Source: Planctomyces sp. SH-PL62 (lineage in GTDB: Bacteria; Planctomycetota; Planctomycetia; Planctomycetales; Planctomycetaceae). Taken from it: DNA of 34,928 bases. The translations under genes were made by a program, and so were the position numbers. Position 1 is the first letter of the stretch. Each line of letters begins with the position of its first letter. The stretch lies in assembly GCA_945905295.1 (NCBI GenBank), contig CAMDPX010000055.1:1-34928 (forward strand), given 5' to 3'. Positions 27,353 through 34,928 of the stretch are shown here, piece by piece. The notes under the pieces are model-generated. The model had not been told where the DNA came from. It ran no database searches and saw only the letters and a program-made list of their open reading frames with translations.

Positions 27353-30037
27353 GTGAGTACGTTGCTGACGACATTTCTGGAGCGAGCAGCTTGGATCGGC
27401 GGCGCGGTGACGCTGGTGATCGGAGCGTTCGCGATCGCGCGGCGGTTGGCCGTGCGGTTCACGGGCTGGCGGCCGGCGGAGTTGAGTCTGCCGGTGGACG
27501 CTCCGCGACCCAGCGTGTTGAGTCGCCGCGTGGAATCGGCCACGGTGTGGTTGATCGGGTTGGCGTTGGTTGGTGCGGGGTTGTTGAACGTCTGGTGGTA
27601 CGGAGTTGATTTGGATGTTGTGCCTTTGGCTCAACAACGTCACGAGTTTGTTGTGCTGTCGGTTCTGGCGGTGATGATCACGGGGCTGGCGTTGATCGGA
27701 GTGGTGTGGCGGATGGGTGTGTCGATCGTTGCGATCGGCGTGTTGTTGTCGGCGTATTTTTCGTTGCTCGATCAAGGGACGATCTCGCGGCGAGCGGCGA
27801 ATGAGGCAGATCTCGCGGCGTGTCCGATTGAGATTCGAATGGAAGACGGGACGGTCGGTGCGAACGTTTGGGTGAACGGCGTGTTGCTCGGCCAGACACC
27901 GGTCAAGGTGACGCTGGCCGATTGGATGAGGTTGCCGAAATGGTTGGACGCTCCGACGGCGGGGCCGGATGGCCGGGACACGACGTCGATGCGAGCGTCT
28001 GGCGGGCCGCGCTGGATCACCTGCGTGGTGAAGCCCGATCGACGCTGGACGCCGGCAACGATGCCGGAGGGTGTCTATTTTCTGTGGGTCGAGATCGGTG
28101 GTGAGCCGTTGCGGTCGGCAATTGCATCGCAGGCGAACGTGAGTTTCGACGGTGTGCAGTGGATGGCGTCGCCGATTTTGATTCTGGGGCAATCGCCTCA
28201 CTGGTTGACGGCGTTGGATCGGCTGCTGGATCAGGCGCGGGCTCGCGATTGTCGAATCGAATCTCCGGACGAGTGGCTGGCGGCGTTGCACAGCTTCGGC
28301 GAGGGAGGATGGCGACAAGCCATGCGGGCGGCGGAGAGCGAGCCGTTGCTCAACGACATGCTGGTTGAGTTGCTGCAACGCGAGATCGGCGTGACGGCCG
28401 CGACAACTCAAGACGAGGCGTGGGCCATCTTCGAACGATTGGAGCGCCAAGCGACAGAGGCTCGTGGTTATCAATCGGAATCGCGGATCGGTCGGAGTTT
28501 GGAGTTGTTGTTGCCGCATCTCGATCCGGAACGGTTGGCTCGATACGCGGCTGGGATCGTCGACGAGTTGCGTTGGATACCGTCGGCACGCAGTTGGGAT
28601 GTGCTGAAGCGCGGCGAACAAGAGTCTGTAGGACGAGCAATCTTGCCCGTCGCATCGCACGAGCATGAATCGCAGACGGACGGGAATGCCCGGCCTACGT
28701 TCTCGACGGGCTACCTCACGCTGTCACCTGTGAGCGTGGACGTCACGCACTTTCGGCGGCGCGACCAGTTGGCGCGGTTGAGCTTCCTCGCGCACGCGGT
28801 GTGGCGTATGGACGAGCTGCTCGATCGGGAGGAGACCGATGAGGCGGGCGACAACGTCATTGAGCGACTTGTTGTCTCCGCGTTGCTGCGACGGGGGACC
28901 GAACATGCGGATGTCCGGCAGTTGGTGATGCGATTGGGTGGCTCATTGGAAGACCAGCAGTTTCAGCGGTGGTTTCGGGACTGGCGGAAGCGACGTCCCG
29001 GCCATGAATTTCAGTTTGGCCCAGAGTTCTGGCGCATGACGCAGGGGGATCAATCGGAAGCGGCCCGGCGTTGGCGGCGGCAGCATCCGGAAGAAGTGGT
29101 GGCCTTCGCCGAAGCGATTGGCTTCGAGGAAAACCAGGACTTTTACTTCGGATCGTCTGATGCCGACGTTACGACCGAATCGTTGTCGGTGCGGTTTTGG
29201 CCGAAGTACCGCGACCGAGTGATGGCGATGCGGAGATTGCCTCCCGTCAAGAAGTTGGCGGCGATGTGGCGGTATCTCGTGCGGATGGAACCGCATTCGA
29301 CGCCCGAAATGTACGTCTCGGCTTGGCGAACGTCCGGCATCGAATTGTTCTTGGCGAATGAACTGCAACTGGACGACGCAGAGATCGCGACTCGGCTCTC
29401 GCACGAAAAGCGAAAGGCAGTTATCGCGGCGCTCAGAGCGGAAGCTCAGGCCCGCTTGAAGTTCACGCAGTCCGAGGAAGCGCGGCGGCGAATTGCTGAA
29501 CTCGAAGAGCGAGTTGCCAAGCGGGAAGAAATGTTGCGACATCACATCGCGTTGGGGCCGGACTTCGTCGCGCCGCCGAATCAAAAAGAGTTTCTTGAGA
29601 CGCTGATTGCCGAGGCTCGATCCGAATTGAAGTCCGCTCAGCACGACATCTCACCGCAGCGAGTGGCCAAACTCGAAGAGGTGCTGCGGCAGATCGCCAC
29701 GTTGGAGTGGAACGCCTTCGCGTCGCGTACGCAAAAAGCGTTGCAGCGGTTTGAGTACTTCGATGACAAGGAATCGGCGTTCGAGTCGCTAGCCAATGTG
29801 ATGACGCGCGAGATTCCCGCCGGGCCGGAGCTGCTCGAACTGCTCGCTTCCGCCGATCCGAAGAAGCGGCTGCTGGCTGCGCGAGTGATCCGCACTCATC
29901 CGGCTCCGCACATTCGGCCGCTGTTGGAGAAGTTGCTCGGCGATCGAGATGCAGAGGTGCAGGCGTTCGCGAAGGAGACTCAAACGGAGTGGCTACAGTT
30001 GGCGACGGAGGTGCCGGGAAGTTGGTCACGAAAGTAA
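27353..30037 (+). CDS. Large membrane protein with PEGA-like motif and HEAT-like C-terminus, paralogue 1
   Basis: An 894-residue protein; family not recognised. Transmembrane helices near residues 12-34, 62-82 and 98-135 (one or two), then a long soluble part. VGANVWVNGVLLGQTPVKV at about 168-186 resembles a PEGA-type beta domain (VNG, then GxTP). The central part is helical with conserved PDEWLAAL, ARRWRRQHPEEVVAFAE, RFWPKYRDRV and WRYLVRMEP. A charged coiled coil lies near residues 690-740. The C-terminus (ADPKKRLLAARVIRTHPAPHIRPLLEKLL) is HEAT-like. The next gene is a clear paralogue. A REP doublet adds about 24 residues (VGRAILPV...TDGNARPT). The GTG start has GAGGGAG upstream; the TAA stop lies inside the next family E repeat. 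Context suggests membership of the GntR/ABC transcription unit. Confidence 0.75.
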   Translation: MSTLLTTFLERAAWIGGAVTLVIGAFAIARRLAVRFTGWRPAELSLPVDAPRPSVLSRRVESATVWLIGLALVGAGLLNVWWYGVDLDVVPLAQQRHEFVVLSVLAVMITGLALIGVVWRMGVSIVAIGVLLSAYFSLLDQGTISRRAANEADLAACPIEIRMEDGTVGANVWVNGVLLGQTPVKVTLADWMRLPKWLDAPTAGPDGRDTTSMRASGGPRWITCVVKPDRRWTPATMPEGVYFLWVEIGGEPLRSAIASQANVSFDGVQWMASPILILGQSPHWLTALDRLLDQARARDCRIESPDEWLAALHSFGEGGWRQAMRAAESEPLLNDMLVELLQREIGVTAATTQDEAWAIFERLERQATEARGYQSESRIGRSLELLLPHLDPERLARYAAGIVDELRWIPSARSWDVLKRGEQESVGRAILPVASHEHESQTDGNARPTFSTGYLTLSPVSVDVTHFRRRDQLARLSFLAHAVWRMDELLDREETDEAGDNVIERLVVSALLRRGTEHADVRQLVMRLGGSLEDQQFQRWFRDWRKRRPGHEFQFGPEFWRMTQGDQSEAARRWRRQHPEEVVAFAEAIGFEENQDFYFGSSDADVTTESLSVRFWPKYRDRVMAMRRLPPVKKLAAMWRYLVRMEPHSTPEMYVSAWRTSGIELFLANELQLDDAEIATRLSHEKRKAVIAALRAEAQARLKFTQSEEARRRIAELEERVAKREEMLRHHIALGPDFVAPPNQKEFLETLIAEARSELKSAQHDISPQRVAKLEEVLRQIATLEWNAFASRTQKALQRFEYFDDKESAFESLANVMTREIPAGPELLELLASADPKKRLLAARVIRTHPAPHIRPLLEKLLGDRDAEVQAFAKETQTEWLQLATEVPGSWSRK
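28628..28698. repeat. REP doublet in frame in paralogue 1 (VGRAILPV type)
   Basis: Left arm 28628-28651: GTAG plus GACGaGCAA / TTGCcCGTC. Right arm 28679-28698 ends in CTAC and is a shortened, imperfect inverted copy. The product reads VGRAILPVAS, a short charged stretch, then TDGNARPT. Paralogue 2 has no equivalent. Confidence 0.8.
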
Positions 30038-30259
30038 CCCGAAGCGTCAGCGAGGGCGAACGCTTCACGAGACTCCGATTTCACAAGCCGGGGTCAGGTC
30101 TTCAAATTTCATTTTTGCTCCTGCAAACAACCTCAAACGTCATTCTTAGGCCGCCGTTCCAAACCACACTGAGCTTCATTCGTGACGGCAAAAAATGAAA
30201 TTTGAAGACCTGACCCCTGACTGGTTGGAGCGTCCGCCCTCGCTGACGCTTCGGGTTAC
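30034..30259. repeat. Inverted repeat, family E copy 2, split by another element
   Basis: Arms 30034-30056 and 30237-30259 are perfect 23-nt reverse complements. They are far apart because the element at 30090-30217 sits between them. The left arm's GTAACCC provides the TAA stop of paralogue 1, and the right arm ends 15 bp before the ATG of paralogue 2. The 237-bp region 30038-30274 is thus almost entirely repeat. Confidence 0.92.
30090..30217. repeat. Inner inverted repeat nested in the family E pair
   Basis: Arms 30090-30118 and 30188-30217 are reverse complements apart from one T in a T-run, with a spacer of 69 nt. The arm starts GGGGTCAGGTCTTC and ends in a T-rich tract. From memory, similar GGGGTCAG... 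repeats are dispersed in many bacteria. Confidence 0.9.
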
Positions 30260-30274
30260 ATGTGAGAACACATC

Positions 30275-32716
30275 ATGAAAATGACTTGGCAAATGGTTGC
30301 GTTGCAAGTGGCGATGGGGTTCGCGTCCCTCGCGGCGATGCTGGCGCTCGTGTGGGCGTTGACGGCGTTGGCTCGGAAATTGACCGGGGTCAAACAAGTC
30401 AGCGGGTTCTTGCCGAAGCCGGCTCCGCGAGCGAGTTGGTTGGCTCGATCGGTCGAGTCGCTGCTGCTCGTGACGCTGGCGGGCGGAATCTTGGGGACGT
30501 CGCTCGCGTGGTCTTCGGGGTTCGATCTCTCGTCGTGGAACAACTCGCATCCGGATTTGGTTTGGACGCACAACGCCGTCGCCGTCGTGGTGGCGAGTTG
30601 TGTGGTGTTGAGCGGACTCTTGACGCTCTGCTGGCGAACCGGTCCCGCGCTGGCGCTGAGCGTGCTTGGACTTTGTTTCTACGGGTTCGCCGCGAACGGG
30701 AGCAATCTCACGAAGCTGATCCCCGACAGCCGGCCGATGCCGACCGAGGCGGATTGTCCCTTCGAGATGGTGACCGGGGACAACACCGTCGGAGCCGATG
30801 TGTGGGTCAACGGCGTGTACTTCGGCCAGACACCGGTGAAAACGACGCTGGCCGAAATCCTCAAGGTGCCCGAATGGCGCGAGAAGAAGTTGAATGGCGA
30901 GGGCCGCATGATTCCCGGCTGGCTCACACTGGGACTGCGCTGGAACATCCTGGATTGGGACGACATGTCGAATCGCCACGAACAGAAAAAACATCTGTTT
31001 GTGCAATTCTCGCTCAACGGCGAGCCGATGGAGTTCGGCGGAGGTTCCAGCGGGCCGACCTGCTCGCTCGATAAGCGAGCGCGGAAGTGGAATACCTCTC
31101 CTTGGTCCGTCAGCCATGCGTTTCCGAAGTACAACGAAGAGGTCAGGCGGTTGGTGACGTGGCTGCAATTGCATGACTACCGACTCGATGACGAATGGCT
31201 CGCGGCGTTTGAATCGCATGGCAATCCCGGTTGGGAAACGCTCAGCAAAGCGGCGAAGAACGATCCTCAATGTCAGGCGGTGTTCAATCAGATCGTCGAT
31301 CGCACTTACCAACTGGATCAAGTCCACACGCCCGATGAGGCTTGGAACGCTCTGGAACGGATTGCCTCCGAAGCGGATGAGAAGTTGGATTACGCCAGCA
31401 ACTCTCTCGCCGGCCTGGCGGTGGACCGCGTCGCTCCGAAGCTCGATGCGCGTCGGCTTGCTCTGTTTGTGCGGGATGCGATGCGGCGTCACCCGACGGT
31501 CAATTCTGGCAGCACTTCAGGTTCTTTCAGCAAGGACTCGATGTATCTCGCCCCGCATCCGCGCGGCGTAAAACGAGGCTCGCAGGAAGCTCCGACGAGC
31601 GCATTCGTCTGGGCACATGCCGTCTGGCGGCTCGATCGAACGCTCGACCAGCTTGACGACTCACGCGACAACCCGCTGGAAGAGCTTCTCGTTCCGTACT
31701 TTTTGATTGAGCGTGAAGGATACTTCCAGGACTATGCGAAGCACCTCGGCGGCTCGGTGCTGGATCGCTGGCAGCGCTGGCAAATATCGCAGCCGAATGA
31801 CGGGCACGGGCCGAGCGTTCACCTCGGCGACGGGGAGTGGGTCAGCCAATCCGAGTGGGGCGCCGCGAATTCGAAAACCGCCGCAGGCAAGAAATGGCGC
31901 GCCGACCATCCCGACAAAGTGATCAAGTTCGCGGAGACTTCGTCGAGCGCATTTATCTTCTCGGGCTGGGACAAGCTGGAGTTTCTGTTCCTCGACCATG
32001 ACGGCAGCGACCAAAGCGTCGCCGCGAAGTTCTGGCCGCGCTTTCGCGAATTGATCGCCAAGTCTCACGGCGGGTTCGATCCCTCGAACATGCCGCATCG
32101 CTGGGAATACCTCCGCCGGTTGGAGCCTCTGCCGACGATCGACATGTATTTCAATTGCTGGCTCGACATGAAACCGGACACCCATCTCTCACACGAAGTC
32201 ACTGAGACTGTCCGACGCATGCCGAAAGAGAAATCGGTTCTTCTGCTGCGCAAGATCATCGACCGCATGGAAGCCGAATTGGCGACGATCACCGACATGA
32301 ACACGGGGCGGTTTTATCAACTGAAGAATCAACTCGGCACCTGGACCACGATCTCCGACGAACTGTCGCTCACCCCCGCCGAACGATTCGCACGGTTCAG
32401 CGAACAAAACAATCCGTACGGGAACCAAGAGTTGCTCAACCGCTCGTTCGACGACCCGATGTTCGCGCAGTTGGTGGAGTCGCCATCCGCGAAAGCTCGC
32501 TTGGCGTTCGTGGGTTTCTTGAAGACTCAGCCCACTCCACGTCATCGCGAATGGCTGACGAAACTCAGCAACGACCCGGACAAGTCAGTCAGCACTGCCG
32601 CCACGGAGGTTCTTGAAAGCCTCAAGGCTCAAGCCAACGACCCGCCACCCCAACGAAAGCTCTCACCACCCGCGGCCAAGATCGGCGACATCACCTTTGA
32701 GGAACCGCCACTGTAA
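30275..32716 (+). CDS. Large membrane protein with PEGA-like motif and HEAT-like C-terminus, paralogue 2
   Basis: An 813-residue paralogue of the preceding gene; family not recognised. Helices near residues 6-30, 58-80 and 95-140; PEGA-like VGADVWVNGVYFGQTPVKT at about 171-189; matching central motifs DDEWLAAFESHG, GKKWRADHPDKVIKFAE, KFWPRFRELI and WEYLRRLEP; HEAT-like C-terminus (SAKARLAFVGFLKTQPTPRHREWLTKL). The coiled-coil insertion of paralogue 1 is shorter here, and no REP doublet is present. Tandem duplication followed by divergence is the simplest origin. The soluble part follows the helices; which side of the membrane it faces is not settled, though PEGA-type domains are usually extracytoplasmic. 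The start ATG has no strong ribosome site (GAGAACACATC precedes it). Confidence 0.75.
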   Translation: MKMTWQMVALQVAMGFASLAAMLALVWALTALARKLTGVKQVSGFLPKPAPRASWLARSVESLLLVTLAGGILGTSLAWSSGFDLSSWNNSHPDLVWTHNAVAVVVASCVVLSGLLTLCWRTGPALALSVLGLCFYGFAANGSNLTKLIPDSRPMPTEADCPFEMVTGDNTVGADVWVNGVYFGQTPVKTTLAEILKVPEWREKKLNGEGRMIPGWLTLGLRWNILDWDDMSNRHEQKKHLFVQFSLNGEPMEFGGGSSGPTCSLDKRARKWNTSPWSVSHAFPKYNEEVRRLVTWLQLHDYRLDDEWLAAFESHGNPGWETLSKAAKNDPQCQAVFNQIVDRTYQLDQVHTPDEAWNALERIASEADEKLDYASNSLAGLAVDRVAPKLDARRLALFVRDAMRRHPTVNSGSTSGSFSKDSMYLAPHPRGVKRGSQEAPTSAFVWAHAVWRLDRTLDQLDDSRDNPLEELLVPYFLIEREGYFQDYAKHLGGSVLDRWQRWQISQPNDGHGPSVHLGDGEWVSQSEWGAANSKTAAGKKWRADHPDKVIKFAETSSSAFIFSGWDKLEFLFLDHDGSDQSVAAKFWPRFRELIAKSHGGFDPSNMPHRWEYLRRLEPLPTIDMYFNCWLDMKPDTHLSHEVTETVRRMPKEKSVLLLRKIIDRMEAELATITDMNTGRFYQLKNQLGTWTTISDELSLTPAERFARFSEQNNPYGNQELLNRSFDDPMFAQLVESPSAKARLAFVGFLKTQPTPRHREWLTKLSNDPDKSVSTAATEVLESLKAQANDPPPQRKLSPPAAKIGDITFEEPPL

Positions 32717-32718
32717 TA

Positions 32719-32767
32719 CACGCGGCTCGCGTGCGTTTGTGCGAGTGAGACGCACGCGAGCCGCGTG
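32719..32767. repeat. 18-bp perfect inverted repeat between convergent genes
   Basis: Arms 32719-32736 and 32750-32767 are exact reverse complements with a 13-nt spacer. Each arm is itself a hairpin (CACGCG/CGCGTG, loop GCT), and the right side continues to CAC, giving a GTGG-type foot on the minus strand. It lies between the convergent paralogue 2 and Uma2 genes, 2 bp after the first stop, so it may also limit transcription. Confidence 0.85.
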
Positions 32768-32778
32768 CGCCACAAGGC

Positions 32779-33468
32779 TCACAGCAATGTCGGAACAGGC
32801 TCGCCCGCCGTGTCGGCTTGAGCAAACAGGTCGGCGACATCGACCGAGAAGCCCGGCAGCAAGACCGAGGTTGCCGTTGTCCCCGCAATGAAGCAACCGT
32901 GCTCGCGATACTCCGGCGGGGTGGAGGAAGTCAGCGTCAACACCGTGATCGACCTCGTTTCTGGATCGACGATCCAGTACTCCTGAATGCCAGCGATGGT
33001 GTATTCGGTTCGCTTGGTGACCAAGTCACGTAGGCGATTTTCTTTTCCTTCGCTCACCACCTCGATCGCCAAATCCGCTCCGTCAGGCTGACCGTGCAAA
33101 TTCTTCAGCCTTTCGGGCCGCAGGTAGATCACATCGGGATTGCGAAATCGGCGACTCCCCAATCGCACCGGCAATGGAGCAAACAACGCTCGACCCCGCC
33201 GATGTTCCGGCGGAGCAGCGGTGGCGAGATAATCTTTCAACAGTGAGTGCAAATAGTCCGCGAGCAACTGATGAAAGATCGTCGCCATTGGCAACACCTC
33301 AATGCACCCATCGACCAACTCAATTCGATGCTTCTGACTGAGTTCGAGATAGTCCTCTTCGGACCAGTCGCCCTGGGTGGGGTAGCAATAGGCCAACTCC
33401 CAAGCAGGTTCTCCAGCTTGAGAGCGGCGCGTGACAGCAACAGGTGGTTGTGCGAAGGACACGCTCAT
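32779..33468 (-). CDS. Uma2 family (DUF820) restriction-endonuclease-fold protein
   Basis: A 229-residue Uma2 protein with the fuller form of the fold: YLELSQKHRIELVDGCIEVL, HQLLADYLHSLLKDYL, RNPDVIYLRP (acidic residue of the PD site), ADLAIEVVSEGKENR (the ExE/K-type strand), RDLVTKRTEYTIAGIQEYWIVDP (family signature). It is only distantly similar to the Uma2 gene at 15957 and has no coiled-coil tail. Predicted nuclease by fold; biological role not established. It starts 20 bp after the hisC stop on the same strand, so it probably shares that transcript, although no link to histidine synthesis is implied. Confidence 0.88.
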   Translation of the reverse strand: MSVSFAQPPVAVTRRSQAGEPAWELAYCYPTQGDWSEEDYLELSQKHRIELVDGCIEVLPMATIFHQLLADYLHSLLKDYLATAAPPEHRRGRALFAPLPVRLGSRRFRNPDVIYLRPERLKNLHGQPDGADLAIEVVSEGKENRLRDLVTKRTEYTIAGIQEYWIVDPETRSITVLTLTSSTPPEYREHGCFIAGTTATSVLLPGFSVDVADLFAQADTAGEPVPTLL

Positions 33469-33488
33469 GATTGGCCATCAGCCTACGG

Positions 33489-34568
33489 TCAAACCACAGT
33501 CTTGAGAACCTCGAACAGTCGATCAATCTCCGCATCCGTGCCGACCGTGATCCGCAGTCCGTCGAGCAAACCGTTCGGCGCGAACGCCACGTCCGGAAAC
33601 CGCATGTAACGGACGAGAATCTTTTGAGCCTTGAGGCTCTCGTAAATCTCGCGATGCTCGCCGGCCGCTCGCGTGGCCCAGACGAAGTTGGCCTGGCTGG
33701 GAACAACATCGAAGCCGAGTTGTTGCAGTGACTCGGTCAACCTTGCGCGAGTGGCTTGAATGCGAGCCACGTTGGCGAGCATCCAGTCTTGATCCTGCAA
33801 CGCGGCGAGCGTCCCGGCCAACGTCAGGCTGTCGCAGTTGTAGCTGTCTTTGACCTTCCGCATCGCGGTGATCAGATCCGGGTGCGCGATCGCGAAGCCG
33901 GAACGAATACCGGCGAGGCTGTAGCTCTTGCTGAGCGTGCGCGTCACGATGATGCGTCGGCCGACGTCGCTGTTGTGCAACAGTTCGGCCTTCGAACTGA
34001 CATCGGCGAAGTCGGCGTAGGCGCCGTCGAGCACCAGTACTCCGCGCGGTGGGACGAGTCGCACGACATCCTCGTCCGACCAACGGTTGCCGGATGGCGA
34101 GTTCGGATTCGGCACGAACACGATCTTCGCCCAGTCGGTCACCGGTGTCGTCTCCGACCAATTCCACGACCAATCTGGGTTCAGCAGAATGCGTTCGTGC
34201 TTGGCTCCCTGAATGTCGGCCAGCGATTCGTAGAGGATGTAGCTCGGATACGGATACGCGATGACGTCGCTGGCGTCGGCAAACGTGCGCGTGATGATCG
34301 TCAGGTTCTCATCGCTGCCGTTGGCCGGGATGACCCAATCGGGATCGACGTTGAACAGTTCGCCGATTTGCTTGCGAACCTGCGTGCCGAGCGGATCGGG
34401 ATACACATTCAACCGCCCGTTCGCGGCGCGGGTGATCGCTTCAGCGACTCGCGGTGACGGCGGGTACGGGTTCTCGTTCGTGTTGAGCTTCGTCCAGCCG
34501 GAATCCTGCGGTTGCTCGCCGGGGACGTAGCCATCAATGCGGTCGATATCGGGGCGGATGAGTGACAT
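33489..34568 (-). CDS. hisC: Histidinol-phosphate aminotransferase
   Basis: A 359-residue fold-type-I PLP aminotransferase, normal HisC length. Visible: KLNTNENPYPPSP (27-39), NVYPDPLG, GSDENL (84-89), FVPNPNSPSGN (151-161, substrate and PLP phosphate side), DGAYADF (181-187), and TLSKSYSLAG with PLP lysine K214, followed by RSGFAIA. It transfers the amino group between histidinol phosphate and imidazole-acetol phosphate in histidine synthesis. HisC-like enzymes can also act on aromatic amino acids, so the substrate is likely but not certain. The ATG at 34566-34568 begins the homology; the frame is open far upstream through a REP doublet and was not used. No other his gene is in the window. 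Confidence 0.9.
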   Translation of the reverse strand: MSLIRPDIDRIDGYVPGEQPQDSGWTKLNTNENPYPPSPRVAEAITRAANGRLNVYPDPLGTQVRKQIGELFNVDPDWVIPANGSDENLTIITRTFADASDVIAYPYPSYILYESLADIQGAKHERILLNPDWSWNWSETTPVTDWAKIVFVPNPNSPSGNRWSDEDVVRLVPPRGVLVLDGAYADFADVSSKAELLHNSDVGRRIIVTRTLSKSYSLAGIRSGFAIAHPDLITAMRKVKDSYNCDSLTLAGTLAALQDQDWMLANVARIQATRARLTESLQQLGFDVVPSQANFVWATRAAGEHREIYESLKAQKILVRYMRFPDVAFAPNGLLDGLRITVGTDAEIDRLFEVLKTVV

Positions 34569-34577
34569 GTGATGAAT

Positions 34578-34702
34578 GTAGCCCTGTCGCTCCGCGACAG
34601 GAAAGCCGGTCGCAGAGAAAACGTCGTCGTGACGATCGGCGTCATTGGCACATTCCGCCTGCAACCGCGCTCGGCTGTCCTGTTGCGGAGCGACAGGGCG
34701 AC
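34578..34702. repeat. REP doublet in the divergent region upstream of hisC
   Basis: Arms 34578-34602 and 34678-34702 match at 23 of 25 positions, spacer 75 nt. Left arm: GTAG plus stem CCTGTCGC/GCGACAGG, loop TCC. The right arm has an altered foot (GTCG) and one uncompensated stem change. It starts 9 nt upstream of the hisC ATG and fills over half of the 231-bp gap to the divergent gene at 34800. Its core GTCGC-TCC-GCGAC is shared with the outer repeats at 12236-12387. Confidence 0.85.
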
Positions 34703-34799
34703 TTTCGTGCTTGGTCACACCAGTCGGCTTTGATATGTTGTCGCCCCTCGGATTCAACTCTCGCCACGAACAACTCGCCACTCTTTCGGAGACACCCAC

Positions 34800-34928
34800 A
34801 TGGAACAGCAATTTGAAGGGACGCCGCAGGCGGAGATTCGTTTGGAAGGACGCAAGCTGGTACGCGGCGATGTGGCGAACGATTGGGGTTCGCAGTTGCT
34901 GTGGGAGATTCGCCGCAACGGCCAAGTC
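34800..34928 (+). CDS. Unrecognised protein, 3' end beyond the window
   Basis: The first 43 codons of a rightward gene: ATG at 34800-34802 with GGAG about 8 nt upstream, then an open frame to the window edge (MEQQFEGTPQAEIRLEG, followed by WGSQLLWEIRRNG). There is no signal peptide, and the stretch is polar with alternating charged residues. I do not recognise the family. The start is supported by the ribosome site and by coding-like composition only. Confidence 0.5.
   Translation, partial: MEQQFEGTPQAEIRLEGRKLVRGDVANDWGSQLLWEIRRNGQV

Noticed and set aside
27329-28666. Long leftward open frame of 445 codons
   Set aside because: It is antisense to paralogue 1; its Arg/Gln/His/Pro-rich composition is typical of a shadow in GC-rich DNA.
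30176-31492. Long leftward open frame of 438 codons
   Set aside because: It is antisense to paralogue 2 and the repeat region, with no recognisable domain and shadow-like composition.
34569-34925. N-terminal extension of hisC of 119 codons
   Set aside because: It translates a REP doublet and the divergent promoter region, and HisC homology and normal length begin at 34568.

Overview
The window looks like chromosome from a member of the Planctomycetota. The basis is family content recognised from the translated sequence: paired DUF1592/DUF1587-type cytochrome and DUF1552 (Tat-signal) genes, a PSCyt1/DUF1549/DUF1553 giant protein, a pre-peptidase-C (PPC) secreted protein, Uma2 family proteins and a SWIM-SNF2 helicase, all in GC-rich DNA. 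Genus cannot be fixed without a database search.

Layout. 1-1.55 kb: a leftward PLP enzyme that resembles fungal STR2-type cystathionine gamma-synthase. 1.87-12.2 kb: a rightward run with a secreted PPC protein, a translationally overlapping Sir2 deacylase, a 1084-residue haem-motif DUF1592 protein, a DUF1552 protein and a Kelch-type propeller. 12.4-14 kb: a leftward secreted protein of unknown function. 14.2-21.3 kb: rightward ilvD, Uma2, a membrane-anchored S51/cyanophycinase-like peptidase and a SWIM-SNF2 helicase. 21.4-24.8 kb: the leftward DUF1553 protein. 25-32.7 kb: a rightward block with a YtrA-type GntR repressor, an ABC ATPase, a six-helix membrane subunit and two large paralogous membrane proteins that carry a PEGA-like motif and a HEAT-like C-terminus. 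32.8-34.6 kb: leftward hisC and a second Uma2 gene. A divergent gene is cut by the right edge.

The most striking content is not a gene. About twenty paired inverted repeats, most with arms of 18-32 bp and spacers of 13-70 nt (wider where elements are nested), belong to at least six recurring families plus singletons. In many of them each arm is itself a hairpin preceded by GTAG, GTGG or GGAG. That is the architecture of REP sequences and REP doublets (REPINs) moved by RAYT transposases. Arms of different copies differ by compensatory base-pair changes, so the hairpin itself appears to be selected. Eight doublets lie inside genes and are read through as protein: four in the DUF1592 gene, two in the DUF1553 gene, one in the SNF2 gene and one in the first paralogue. 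Some are nested inside others. No transposase is encoded here, so the mobilising enzyme would be elsewhere in the genome.

Functional links. The PPC, DUF1592, DUF1552, DUF1553 and Kelch proteins are a secreted or surface set typical of planctomycetes, with no assigned pathway. The GntR/ABC/membrane block followed by the paralogue pair is the best candidate for a little-described functional unit. Its regulator has a clear promoter-operator overlap just upstream. All functional names come from motif recognition by eye; no search was run.
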